From NCBI RefSeq assembly GCF_001667035.1, contig NZ_LZIR01000109.1:1-35152 (forward strand): a stretch of DNA of 35,152 bases, written 5' to 3'. A program made the position numbers and the translations under genes. Each line of letters opens with the position of its first letter. Within the stretch, counting starts at the first letter, position 1. This document shows, one piece after another, positions 22,804 to 31,068 of this stretch. The notes under the pieces were generated by a model, which was not told where the DNA came from, did no database searches, and was given only the letters and a program-made list of their open reading frames with translations. The stretch comes from Mycobacterium sp. 852002-51057_SCH5723018. Lineage in GTDB: Bacteria; Actinomycetota; Actinomycetes; Mycobacteriales; Mycobacteriaceae.

Positions 22804-24555
22804 CTACCCCATTGAGCCGCTCGAGCTGCTGATGATGGCGTCGGCGTGCAGCAGCGGCCGTAGCTTGGCGGTCTTTTCCGGCGTCCACCCGGGCGGCGAG
22901 AGCACCGCCGCCCAGCCGTCGGCGACATCGGCGACGTAATGGTGGCCGTGCCCGTCCGGCACGTCCACGGCGACCGCCATGTCCGCCGAAACCTGCAAAA
23001 ACGTCACAACCGGGATCCAGCGGGTCTGGGGTAACACGTCATAGCCGCGTTTTTCACGCAGCCAATCCGGCTTGGCGAACAACAGGTCGGGGGTCCACCA
23101 GGCGATCGGATCCGAGGCGTGCTGCAGGTAAACCACCCGCGGGTGGCCCCATTCGGCGTCCGGGCGCGCCAAATCGGTTGCGCGGGCGACGAATCGGACG
23201 TTCTTGCCGTCGTTGTAGATCGGCAACCACTCCGGGGAACCGGCATCGCGTGTGGCGGTCAGGTCGGTCCAGATGGTGTTGTTGAATGTGGGTCCGCTGA
23301 ACAGCGCGCCGTCGGTGCGCGCCAGCACGTTGTTCAGGCTCATGAACGGCGCCTCGCCGCCGAACGACCCCAGGCTTTCGCCGAACACGACGAGCTTGGG
23401 GCGTTGCCCCTCGGGCATTTGGCGGACCAGTCGGTCGACCGCCTCGAACAGCGCCTGGCCGGCGTGCCGCGCATTCTCCTTGTCCACCAGGAACGACAGC
23501 CAGCTCGGCAGGAACGAGTACTGCATGCTGACGATCGCGGTGTTGCCGTTGTACATGTACTCGAGCGCGTCGGCCTCAGCCTCATTGATCCAGCCGGTGC
23601 CGGTGGTCGTTCCGACCGCGACGACCGCGCGCTGCAGTCCGCCGGTGCGCTGCAGCTCGCGCGCCGCAAGTTCGGCGGTGGCGGTGATGCCGTCGGCGGA
23701 GTTGAGCCCGGCGTAGGCCCGGACCGGCTCGGTGGCCGGGGCGCCGTTGAATGCGGTCAGTTCATGGACCTTCGGACCGCCTTCGACGAAGATGCGGCCT
23801 TGGTGCCCAAGCGATTCCCACGAGACCAGCGACTCCGGCCCGCCCGACCGCAGCCGAGATTTAGGTGGCGCGATATCGGGGCTTATCTCCTCGTTGACCG
23901 AGGCGAAGGTGTTGTTCATCGTGCGCATTGCGAACTTGAGGACGACGCCGTTGAGCACGGTGATCGTCAGCACCACCAGCGCGATCACGACGATGGTCGC
24001 CGACAGTCGAAACGGCGCGATGCGGTCCACCTGGCCGACGAGAAATTTGACGAGCCAACGGATGAACTGGCCGATTTCGACGAGGGCGAACAGCACCACC
24101 AGCGACAGGGCCGCGGCCACCGGGTAGTCGTACCACTTCAGATGCTGGACTCCCATCAGGTCCCGCACGTTGTCCTGCCAGACGTGAAACCGGATCGCCA
24201 TCACCACCATCCCGACCGCGCCGACCGGGATCAGCACCATCCAGGCCCAGCGCGGCGGCGCCGGGCTGTGATCCCGGTCGGCCATGAAGCGCACCAGCCA
24301 CACGGCGAAGACGCCCAGCCCGTAGCCGATGGCACCTGAAAAGCCGCTGACCAAGCCCTGGAACACCGCGCCGCGTGGCAGCAGCGACGGCGTCAGCGAA
24401 AACCAAATGAAGACAAGGCCGACCGCGGTGCCCGTGAAGGTGTAATGGCGGGCCCACCACGGCCTGGTCCGCCGCGTCCGGGGAGCCGGGGCTTCGGCGG
24501 CTTCGGGCGCTGCTCCCTCTTCTGGGGCGGTCGTCGTGGCACCTGGTTCGCTCAT
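22804..24555 (-). CDS. Membrane-anchored alpha/beta hydrolase, Rv1069c-like
   Basis: 583 residues. After a Pro/Ala-rich start there are four or five membrane helices (about 40-215), then a soluble alpha/beta hydrolase domain of the Abhydrolase_9 type. The nucleophile elbow is FGESLGS with S394; a histidine in DGHGHHYVAD near 545 may complete the site. It probably acts as an esterase or lipase at the outer face of the membrane; substrate unknown. ATG 24555 is nine bases after the echA8 stop, so it is the last gene of the echA9-echA8 operon. In M. tuberculosis two PE_PGRS genes separate this gene from the rhodanese gene; here nothing does. Confidence 0.88.
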   Translation of the reverse strand: MSEPGATTTAPEEGAAPEAAEAPAPRTRRTRPWWARHYTFTGTAVGLVFIWFSLTPSLLPRGAVFQGLVSGFSGAIGYGLGVFAVWLVRFMADRDHSPAPPRWAWMVLIPVGAVGMVVMAIRFHVWQDNVRDLMGVQHLKWYDYPVAAALSLVVLFALVEIGQFIRWLVKFLVGQVDRIAPFRLSATIVVIALVVLTITVLNGVVLKFAMRTMNNTFASVNEEISPDIAPPKSRLRSGGPESLVSWESLGHQGRIFVEGGPKVHELTAFNGAPATEPVRAYAGLNSADGITATAELAARELQRTGGLQRAVVAVGTTTGTGWINEAEADALEYMYNGNTAIVSMQYSFLPSWLSFLVDKENARHAGQALFEAVDRLVRQMPEGQRPKLVVFGESLGSFGGEAPFMSLNNVLARTDGALFSGPTFNNTIWTDLTATRDAGSPEWLPIYNDGKNVRFVARATDLARPDAEWGHPRVVYLQHASDPIAWWTPDLLFAKPDWLREKRGYDVLPQTRWIPVVTFLQVSADMAVAVDVPDGHGHHYVADVADGWAAVLSPPGWTPEKTAKLRPLLHADAIISSSSGSMG

Positions 24556-24564
24556 CTCAGCGTC

Positions 24565-25356
24565 CTACCGGTGGGTGAAGTTGGGTGGCCGCTTCTCGAT
24601 GAACGCCGCCATGCCCTCGGACTGGTCGTCGGTCGCGAAACTCGAATGGAACAGCCGCCGTTCGTAGAGCAGTCCTTCGGACAGGGTCGACTCGAAGGCA
24701 CGGTTGACGGCTTCCTTGGCCATCCGCGACGCCGAGCGCGACATCTGCGAAATCGTGGCGGCGACGGCCTTGGCCTCGGTGAGCAAGTCGTCGGCGGGCA
24801 CCACGCGCGAAACCAGGCCGCTGCGTTCGGCTTCGGCGGCGTCGATGGTGCGCCCGGTCAGGATCAGGTCCATGGCCTTGGCCTTGCCGATGGCCCGGGT
24901 GAGCCGCTGCGAGCCGCCCATGCCCGGCAGCACGCCGAGCTTGATCTCGGGCTGGCCGAACTTGGCCGTGTCGGCCGCGATCAGCAGGTCGCAGATCATT
25001 GCGAGCTCGCAGCCGCCGCCGAGCGCGTACCCGGCCACCGCCGCGATCGTCGGGGTGCGCACGGCGGCCAGTTTGCTCCAGGCGCTGAAGAGGTCGTCGC
25101 CGAACGCGTCGGCGAACGTCAAGCGCGACATCTGCTTGATGTCCGCGCCGGCGGCGAAGGCCTTGGCCGAACCGGTGATGATGATCGCCCCGATACCGGG
25201 GTCGTTGTCGAATTCGGTTGCCACGCCGGTGACTTCGTTCATCACCTGGAGGTTGAGCGCATTGAGCGCCTGCGGCCGGTTCAGGGTGATGATCCCGACG
25301 CGCTCCTCGCGCTCGACGAGGATGGTCTCGTAGTTCTGGGAGGGGGTGTCCGTCAT
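24565..25356 (-). CDS. echA8: Enoyl-CoA hydratase EchA8
   Basis: 263 residues of the crotonase fold. It adds water to trans-2-enoyl-CoA in beta-oxidation. The oxyanion-hole stretch is AAGADIK (68-74), and both catalytic glutamates are present: E117 in GGGCELA and E137 in GQPEIKLG, with the 20-residue spacing of true hydratases. The start ATG 25356 gives MTDTPS and has AAAGGCGG and GGAG just upstream; an earlier in-frame start would overlap echA9 and is not supported. It lies 14 bases downstream of echA9. M. tuberculosis EchA8 (Rv1070c) is a known hydratase of nearly the same length. Confidence 0.95.
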   Translation of the reverse strand: MTDTPSQNYETILVEREERVGIITLNRPQALNALNLQVMNEVTGVATEFDNDPGIGAIIITGSAKAFAAGADIKQMSRLTFADAFGDDLFSAWSKLAAVRTPTIAAVAGYALGGGCELAMICDLLIAADTAKFGQPEIKLGVLPGMGGSQRLTRAIGKAKAMDLILTGRTIDAAEAERSGLVSRVVPADDLLTEAKAVAATISQMSRSASRMAKEAVNRAFESTLSEGLLYERRLFHSSFATDDQSEGMAAFIEKRPPNFTHR

Positions 25357-25370
25357 CTCCAACCGCCTTT

Positions 25371-26417
25371 CTAGAAACTCAAGTCGTCGTCGACCGGCTC
25401 GAAATACGCCTCGACCTCGGCCGCGGTGATTTCGGCCAACGTCGCCGGCGACCACTTCGGGTTGCGATCTTTGTCGATGATCTGCGCCCGGATGCCCTCC
25501 ACCAGGTCGTGGGAGCGCGACGACGCGCTCGACACCCGATAGTCCTGCACCAGAACGTCTTCCAGCATGTCGAGCTTGGCGGCGCGTCGCACCGCCTCCA
25601 ACGCGACCGACACCGCGATCGGGGAGCGGGTGGCGATCACGTTGGCGGCGTCGTTCGCGGGCCCGGCGTCATGTCCCCGCAGCGCGGCGAAGATGTCTTC
25701 GACCGTGTCACCCGCGAAGCACTCGTCGATCCAATCCCGTTGCGCGGCAAGCTCACTCGGTGGCGGTTCTACGGCATGGGCGGCCAGCGCGCTCTCGATG
25801 CCGTCGTCGACGATCGCCTTGGCGAACGCATCGAGCTCGCTATGCGGCACATAGTGGTCGGCGAATCCCATTGCGATGGCGTCGGATCCGGAAAACGGCG
25901 CCCCGGTCAGCGCGGCGTGCAGGCCCAGCGCGCCCGGCGCCCGGGACAGCAGATACGCGCCGCCGACGTCGGGGACAAACCCAATACCCACCTCGGGCAT
26001 CGCGACTTTCGACGTATCGGTCACCACCCTGATGCTCGCGTGCGCGCTGACCCCGACGCCGCCGCCCATCACGATGCCGTCCATCAGCGACACATACGGC
26101 TTGGGGAAACGGCCGACCTGCCCGTTGAGCGAATACTCGTCGCGCCAGAACCGCCGCGCCTCGACGCCGTCCTTGCGGGCGCTGTGATAGACCGCCACCA
26201 CGTCGCCGCCGGCGCACAATCCGCGTTCGCCGGCCCCCGACAACACCACCGTGCGCACCGCGTCGTCGTTTTCCCAGCGGGTGAGCACCGCACTCAACGC
26301 GTCGACCATGGTCTGGTTCAGCGAGTTGATCGCCTTGGGGCGGTTGAGCGTGATCAAGCCGACGCCGCCGTCGACTCTGGTCAGGACCTCATCGGGTGCA
26401 TCGAATTCCGCGGTCAC
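25371..26417 (-). CDS. echA9: 3-hydroxyisobutyryl-CoA hydrolase-like crotonase EchA9
   Basis: 348 residues, longer than a simple hydratase, with the ECH_2 type C-terminal extension. The CoA and oxyanion-hole segment is CAGGDV (68-73). GGGVGVS replaces the first hydratase glutamate, while E142 and D150 (in AMPEVGIGFVPDVG) match the Glu/Asp pair of 3-hydroxyisobutyryl-CoA hydrolases. A role in valine breakdown or hydrolysis of another 3-hydroxyacyl-CoA is therefore more likely than hydration. GTG 26417 with GGGAGG about eight bases upstream. First gene of the operon echA9-echA8-hydrolase; divergent from the Bax-inhibitor-like gene. Confidence 0.9.
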   Translation of the reverse strand: MTAEFDAPDEVLTRVDGGVGLITLNRPKAINSLNQTMVDALSAVLTRWENDDAVRTVVLSGAGERGLCAGGDVVAVYHSARKDGVEARRFWRDEYSLNGQVGRFPKPYVSLMDGIVMGGGVGVSAHASIRVVTDTSKVAMPEVGIGFVPDVGGAYLLSRAPGALGLHAALTGAPFSGSDAIAMGFADHYVPHSELDAFAKAIVDDGIESALAAHAVEPPPSELAAQRDWIDECFAGDTVEDIFAALRGHDAGPANDAANVIATRSPIAVSVALEAVRRAAKLDMLEDVLVQDYRVSSASSRSHDLVEGIRAQIIDKDRNPKWSPATLAEITAAEVEAYFEPVDDDLSF

Positions 26418-26484
26418 GCCCTAGCCTCCCAATCGCCGGCCCAGCCTCGATCAGCAATCTAGAACGTCAGTAGTGGGGCGATAA

Positions 26485-26569
26485 GCGCGGGTAAGGGTTA
26501 TGTTTGAGCCGACGAGAACATCCCAAGCCGGAAACCCCAGAAAACTACTGCTCCGCTGGGAACCCGCGC
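26485..26569 (+). ncRNA. Structured 5' leader with a predicted three-way junction
   Basis: The outer stem GCGCGGGT (26485-26492) pairs perfectly with ACCCGCGC (26562-26569). Inside it, GGG-TT-ATGTT (26495-26504) pairs with AACAT-CCC (26517-26524), and CCCAG (26536-26540) pairs with CTGGG (26556-26560). The element ends 66 bases before the GTG of the Bax-inhibitor-like gene. It does not match any riboswitch class I can recall. It may be a cis-regulatory leader or simply a stable UTR fold; transcription start is not known. Confidence 0.4.
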
Positions 26570-26635
26570 GGGTCGCTGATCGTTGAGCAGATGTTCGCAC
26601 AGCTCGAACCCACAGTCATAAGAGAGGATCCGACG

Positions 26636-27475
26636 GTGCGGGAGACAAGTAATCCGGTATTTCGTTCACTGCCTAAGCAGAGGGGCGGATACGCGCAATT
26701 CGGCGGTGCCGCGGCCCCCATGGCCGGCTACCAGGCCGACCCCTACTTCGCTCCTTACCAGGAGACCAGGGCGGCCCGCCCGCTGACCATCGACGATGTC
26801 GTCACCAAGACGGGCATCACGCTGGGCGTGCTGACGGCCGCGGCGATCGTCTCGTACTTCTTGGTGGCCTCAAACGCCGCGCTGGCGATGCCGCTGACGC
26901 TCATCGGCGCGCTCGGCGGCCTGGGTCTGGTGCTGGTCGCGACCTTCGGTCGCAAGCAGGACAGCCCGGCGCTGGTGCTCAGCTATGCCGTGCTCGAGGG
27001 CCTGTTCCTGGGCGCGGTGTCCTTTGTCTTCGCCAACTTGACGGTGTCATCGGCCAACGCCGGCGCGCTGATCGGGGAGGCCGTGCTGGGCACCTTCGGC
27101 GTGTTCTTCGGCATGCTCGTCGTGTACCGAACCGGGGCCATCCGGGTCACGCCCAAGTTCACCCGGATGGTGGTCGCCGCGCTGTTCGGGGTGCTGGCCC
27201 TCATGCTCGGCAACTTTGTGCTGGCGATGTTCGGCGTCGGCGGCGGAACGGGCCTGGGCCTGCGCAGCGGCGGACCGTTGTCCATCATCTTCTCGTTGGT
27301 GGTCATCGCCATCGCCGCATTCAGCTTCCTGATCGACTTCGACGCGGCCGACCAGATGATCCGCGCCGGAGCGCCGGACAAGGCCGCTTGGGGCATCGCC
27401 CTGGGGCTCACCGTGACCCTGGTCTGGCTCTACCTCGAGATCCTGCGCCTGCTCAGTTACCTGCAAAACGACTAG
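26636..27475 (+). CDS. Bax inhibitor-1/YccA family membrane protein, Rv1072-like
   Basis: 279 residues with about seven membrane helices from residue 55 to the end, after a soluble N-terminus beginning with RETSNPVFRSLPKQRGGY. The family forms proton- or calcium-leak type membrane proteins, and in bacteria the YccA branch is linked to FtsH protease control; the mycobacterial role is unknown. Conserved acidic residues sit in the last helices (IDFDAADQM). Start GTG 26636 with GAGAGG about nine bases upstream gives the length known for Rv1072; an in-frame extension to 26504 would run through the structured leader and is less likely. A strong terminator follows directly. Confidence 0.9.
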   Translation: MRETSNPVFRSLPKQRGGYAQFGGAAAPMAGYQADPYFAPYQETRAARPLTIDDVVTKTGITLGVLTAAAIVSYFLVASNAALAMPLTLIGALGGLGLVLVATFGRKQDSPALVLSYAVLEGLFLGAVSFVFANLTVSSANAGALIGEAVLGTFGVFFGMLVVYRTGAIRVTPKFTRMVVAALFGVLALMLGNFVLAMFGVGGGTGLGLRSGGPLSIIFSLVVIAIAAFSFLIDFDAADQMIRAGAPDKAAWGIALGLTVTLVWLYLEILRLLSYLQND

Positions 27476-27530
27476 CGCACGCTGACGAGAAAAACCGGCA
27501 CGCCCACTGGCGTGCCGGTTTTTTCGTGCG
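27476..27530 (+). terminator. Strong intrinsic terminator, probably bidirectional
   Basis: AAAAACCGGCACGCC (27490-27504) pairs perfectly with GGCGTGCCGGTTTTT (27509-27523) around the loop CACT, followed by another T. An outer pair CGCACG/CGTGCG (27476-27481 and 27525-27530) adds to the fold. It starts right after the stop of the Bax-inhibitor-like gene. The A-tract on the left means it could also stop transcription on the minus strand. Confidence 0.92.
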
Positions 27531-27611
27531 TTGACGGCATTGCGTGTGCGCTGATGGCGGCGTGGGTCGGCGTGTCGCCACCCTGAATTCCCACCCAACG
27601 CCGCCTCGCCA

Positions 27612-27639
27612 TGTCACAACTGCGACGGCTGGATGCGTC
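27612..27639 (+). promoter_or_regulatory. ECF41-type promoter of the oxidoreductase-sigma operon
   Basis: TGTCACA (27612-27618) and CGTC (27636-27639), 17 bases apart, match the promoter signature known for ECF41 sigma factors (TGTCACA at -35, CGTC at -10). Transcription would begin near 27646, about 35 bases before the oxidoreductase ATG. The ECF41 gene is the second gene of the same operon, so the system should drive its own expression. Confidence 0.75.
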
Positions 27640-27680
27640 TGCTGCTTGTGAGCAGATATCCACTCGTGAAAGGCAGGACC

Positions 27681-28841
27681 ATGAAGCACATTGTGATCAT
27701 CGGTGCCGGCTACGCCGGCATGGCTGCGACGACACGCTTGGCGCGTCGGGTCAGGGGTCGCGACGACGTGCACCTCACCCTGGTCAACCCGCAGACGCGT
27801 TTCACCGAGCGGTTGCGGTTGCACGAGGCCGCCTCGGGCCGGCAGCTGGCCGATCTTCAGATCCCGGACATGCTCGCGGGCACCGATGTCGAGTTTCTAC
27901 AGGGATGGGTCACCGGCATCGACGCCGACGCCCAAACCGTTCGTCTCGACGACGAGCGCACGATCAGCTACGACACACTGGTGTACGCGCTGGGCAGCGT
28001 CGCGGATACCCAGGACGTGCCCGGTGTCGACGAATTCGCCTACACGCTCGACAGCGCCCGCGACGCCGGGTTGCTGGCCCAGCAGCTGGACCGGCTCGGC
28101 TCCGGCACCGTCGTGGTGGCAGGCGGGGGCCTGACCGGGATCGAATCGGCGGCCGAGATCGCCGAGCAGCATCCGGGGCTGGACGTCGTTCTGCTGAGCC
28201 GGCAGGTGCCCGGGTCCGCCATGGGCACCAACGCGCGCGCCCGCCTGCACTCGGGGCTGGACCGGTTGGGCGTGCGGATCCGTGCCGGGGTCGACGTTGT
28301 CAAGGTCATGCCTGATGGGGTTGCCCTCGCCGACGGCGAGGTCGTCTCGGCGCGGGCGGTGCTGTGGGTGACGGGCGTGCGGGTGTCGCCGGTGGCGGCC
28401 GCCGCCGGCTTGTGTGTCGATGAGCGTGGCCGCGTCGTCACCGATGCGTCGCTGCGCTCGGTGTCGCACCCCAACGTGTACGTCGTTGGCGACGCCGCGG
28501 CGATTCGGCAGCAATACGGCCTCATGCACGGGACCTGCCAGAGCGGCATCCCGACCGGTCTGCACGCCGCCGCCAACATCGTGCGGGAACTCAAGGCCAA
28601 GCAGCCCAAGGGGTTCCGATTCGGCTACGTCCATCAGCCGGTGAGCCTGGGACGGCACGACGGCGTCATCCAGTTCACTCATCCCGATGACAGCCCGACG
28701 CGGTTCTATTTGGCGGGTCGCTGGGCCGCGGCATACAAGGAAACGGTCAGCGCGAGCCCGTGGACCACTTACCGTCTGCTCAAGTTGTTGCCCTGGCTGG
28801 GCGCGGTGACATGGCGGCGGGGTGGGAGCTTCACCCGATGA
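27681..28841 (+). CDS. NAD(P)/FAD-dependent oxidoreductase (NDH-2-like)
   Basis: 386 residues of the pyridine-nucleotide-disulfide oxidoreductase fold. The FAD-binding motif GAGYAG is at 8-13, the NAD(P)-binding motif GGGLTG at 148-153 and the second FAD contact VVGDAAAI near 272-279. It resembles type II NADH dehydrogenases and similar flavoproteins; electron acceptor unknown. The redox cysteine pair of disulfide reductases is not present. Start ATG 27681 with AAAGGCAGG upstream. Its stop overlaps the sigma factor start (ATGA). Oxidoreductases are one of the standard partner classes of ECF41 sigma factors, together with carboxymuconolactone decarboxylases and epimerases. M. tuberculosis has a different gene, Rv1073, here. 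Confidence 0.88.
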   Translation: MKHIVIIGAGYAGMAATTRLARRVRGRDDVHLTLVNPQTRFTERLRLHEAASGRQLADLQIPDMLAGTDVEFLQGWVTGIDADAQTVRLDDERTISYDTLVYALGSVADTQDVPGVDEFAYTLDSARDAGLLAQQLDRLGSGTVVVAGGGLTGIESAAEIAEQHPGLDVVLLSRQVPGSAMGTNARARLHSGLDRLGVRIRAGVDVVKVMPDGVALADGEVVSARAVLWVTGVRVSPVAAAAGLCVDERGRVVTDASLRSVSHPNVYVVGDAAAIRQQYGLMHGTCQSGIPTGLHAAANIVRELKAKQPKGFRFGYVHQPVSLGRHDGVIQFTHPDDSPTRFYLAGRWAAAYKETVSASPWTTYRLLKLLPWLGAVTWRRGGSFTR

Positions 28842-29731
28842 GCACCGACGAGCACACGTTCATCGAACACCGGAAACTGTTGTTCGCCATCGCGTATCGG
28901 ATCCTCGGCTCGGCGGCAGATGCCGAGGACGTGGTTCAGGATGCGTGGCTGAAGTGGTCGGCGGCCGATCGGGGGCAGGTCGCCGACCCCAAGGCGTACC
29001 TGTCCCGCATTGTGTCGAACCTGTCGATGGAACGACTACGCTCGGCCCGGCACAAGCGGGAAACCTACGTGGGGCCATGGCTTCCCGAGCCCATCCTCAC
29101 GAGCGTCGACACGGCTGAGGACGTCGCGGCCGCCGAATCGGTGTCGATGGCGATGCTGGTCGTGCTCGAGACGCTCAGCCCGCTGGAGCGCGCGGTGTTC
29201 GTCCTCAAGGAGGTTTTCGACTTCAGCTACGCCGAGATCGGTGCGGCCGTGGAGCGTTCAGAGTCGGCCGTGCGCCAGGCCGGCCACCGCGCCCGCAATC
29301 ACGTGCAGGCGCGACGACCCCGGTTCGAAGCCGACCGCGACAAGAAACGGGCGGTCACCGAACGCTTCTTCGCCGCCGCAACCGGTGGCGACATCAACGA
29401 TCTCATGCAACTGCTTGCCCCCGATGTCACGCTGTGGACCGACGGTGGCGGCAAGGTGCGCCAGGCGTTGCGCCCCATCGAGGGCATCGGCAAGGTCGCC
29501 GCCTGGCTGGCCGGCGTCACGCAACGACCTTACGAAGGCGTCGAGATCGCCGATATGACAGCCGAAGTCGTCGACATCAACGGCGGCCCGGGCGTCGTAT
29601 TCTCCGCCGCGGGCCGGGTAATCGCAACGCTCACAGTCGAACTCGACGCCGACGGGCACATCGCCACCATCCACAACGTGGCCAACCCGGACAAACTCCA
29701 CGCCGTCGCGGATGGGATCGAGCGGGGCTAG
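28838..29731 (+). CDS. ECF41-family (SigJ-type) RNA polymerase sigma factor with SnoaL-like extension
   Basis: 297 residues. Sigma region 2 lies at about 8-75, region 4 at about 105-160 with the helix-turn-helix YAEIGAAVERSESAVRQ, and a SnoaL-like C-terminal domain at about 170-290. All three ECF41 signature motifs are present: WLPEP at 81-85 in the linker, DGGGKVR at 202-208 and NPDKL at 283-287. In this family the C-terminal domain, rather than an anti-sigma factor, controls activity. ATG 28838 overlaps the oxidoreductase stop by four bases. An ECF41-type promoter lies upstream of that gene. The stop codon overlaps the fadA3 stop on the other strand within CTAG. Confidence 0.95.
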   Translation: MSTDEHTFIEHRKLLFAIAYRILGSAADAEDVVQDAWLKWSAADRGQVADPKAYLSRIVSNLSMERLRSARHKRETYVGPWLPEPILTSVDTAEDVAAAESVSMAMLVVLETLSPLERAVFVLKEVFDFSYAEIGAAVERSESAVRQAGHRARNHVQARRPRFEADRDKKRAVTERFFAAATGGDINDLMQLLAPDVTLWTDGGGKVRQALRPIEGIGKVAAWLAGVTQRPYEGVEIADMTAEVVDINGGPGVVFSAAGRVIATLTVELDADGHIATIHNVANPDKLHAVADGIERG

Positions 29732-30945
29732 CTGAGCCGCTCGATCACCATCGCCATGCCCTGGCCGCCGCCGACGCACATGGTCTCGAGGCCGAGCGTC
29801 TTGTCCTGCGTCTGCAGGTTGTTCATCAGCGTCGTGGCGATGCGTGCGCCCGTCATGCCGAACGGGTGGCCCAGCGCGATCGCCCCGCCCGACACGTTCA
29901 GCTTGTCCTCGTCCATGCCCAGCTCGCGCGCCGAGCCGAGCACCTGCACCGCGAACGCCTCGTTGATCTCGTAGAGGTCGATGTCGCTGATCGACATGCC
30001 CGCCCGTTCCAGCGCCTTCTTGGACGCCTCGATCGGGCCGAGCCCCATGATCTCCGGCGACAGGCCGCTGACCCCGGTGGACACGATGCGCGCCAGCGGT
30101 GTGAGACCCAACTCCTTGGCCTTGGTGTCGCTGGTGATGACCAGAGCGGCGGCGCCGTCGTTGAGCGGACAGGCGTTGCCCGCCGTCACCGTGCCGTTGG
30201 GCCGGAACACCGGCTTGAGCTCGGAGACCTTCTCATACGTCGTACCCGGGCGGGGCCCGTCGTCGGTGGTGACCGTCGTGCCGTCGGGCAGCGTCACCGG
30301 GGTGATCTCGCGCTCGAAGAACCCGTTCTTGATGGCCTCCTCGGCCCGGTTCTGGCTACGCACGCCCCAGCGGTCCTGCTCCTCGCGGCTGATGCCGGTG
30401 AGGATGGCGACGTTCTCGGCGGTTTGGCCCATCGCGATGTAAACGTCGGGCAGCTTCCCGTCGGCGCGGGGGTCGTGCCACTCGTCGGCGCCCGCGGCCG
30501 CGGCGGCCGAGCGTTCCTGCGCCTCGTCGAACAGCGGGTTCTTGGTGTCCGGCCACGAGTCGGAGTTCCCCTTGCCGAATCGGGACACGGTCTCCACGCC
30601 CGCGGAGATGAAGGCGTCTCCCTCGCCCGCCTTGATCGCGTGGAAGGCCATCCGGGTGGTCTGCAGCGACGACGAGCAGTACCGGTTGACCGTGGTGCCC
30701 GGCAGGAAGTCGTAGCCGAGCTCGATCGCGACGACGCGGGCCATGTTGAAGCCGGACTCACCGCCCGGCAGCCCGCAGCCCAGGATCAGGTCGTCGATCT
30801 GGTGCGGGTTCAGCGCGGGCACCTTGTCGAGGGCGGCACGCACCATCTGGACGGCCAGGTCGTCCGGCCGCATGCTGACCAGTGACCCCTTCATGGCGCG
30901 GCCTATCGGCGAGCGAGCGGCGGAGACGATGACGGCTTCTGGCAT
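29728..30945 (-). CDS. fadA3: Acetyl-CoA acetyltransferase (thiolase) FadA3
   Basis: 405 residues, exactly the length known for Rv1074c. Thiolase splits 3-ketoacyl-CoA in the last step of beta-oxidation or runs the reverse condensation. The acylated cysteine is C90 in NRYCSSSLQ. The other active-site elements are NEAFAVQ, GGAIALGHPFG with the catalytic histidine, and CVGGGQG with the second cysteine near the end. Start ATG 30945 (MPEAVIVSAARSP) has GGAAGGGA upstream; an earlier in-frame start would add 16 unusual residues. The GDSL esterase gene lies 123 bases upstream on the same strand, and the ECF41 gene converges on it. Confidence 0.95.
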   Translation of the reverse strand: MPEAVIVSAARSPIGRAMKGSLVSMRPDDLAVQMVRAALDKVPALNPHQIDDLILGCGLPGGESGFNMARVVAIELGYDFLPGTTVNRYCSSSLQTTRMAFHAIKAGEGDAFISAGVETVSRFGKGNSDSWPDTKNPLFDEAQERSAAAAAGADEWHDPRADGKLPDVYIAMGQTAENVAILTGISREEQDRWGVRSQNRAEEAIKNGFFEREITPVTLPDGTTVTTDDGPRPGTTYEKVSELKPVFRPNGTVTAGNACPLNDGAAALVITSDTKAKELGLTPLARIVSTGVSGLSPEIMGLGPIEASKKALERAGMSISDIDLYEINEAFAVQVLGSARELGMDEDKLNVSGGAIALGHPFGMTGARIATTLMNNLQTQDKTLGLETMCVGGGQGMAMVIERLS

Positions 30946-31068
30946 GGCTGTTCCCTTCCGGTCCCTTCGGCGGCTGATGCGGGCTCGCTCCAAATAGGCG
31001 GCTGCAAGAAGGCGGACCGTGTGTCCACCCGCCGGGCTACGACAAATCTAGTCGCCGCCGACCGGTCG

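Noticed and set aside
26505..26540. Hammerhead ribozyme-like core (CCGACGAG ... GGAAAC) in the Bax-inhibitor leader
   Set aside because: The essential U of CUGANGA is C and no stem II can form between the two core segments.
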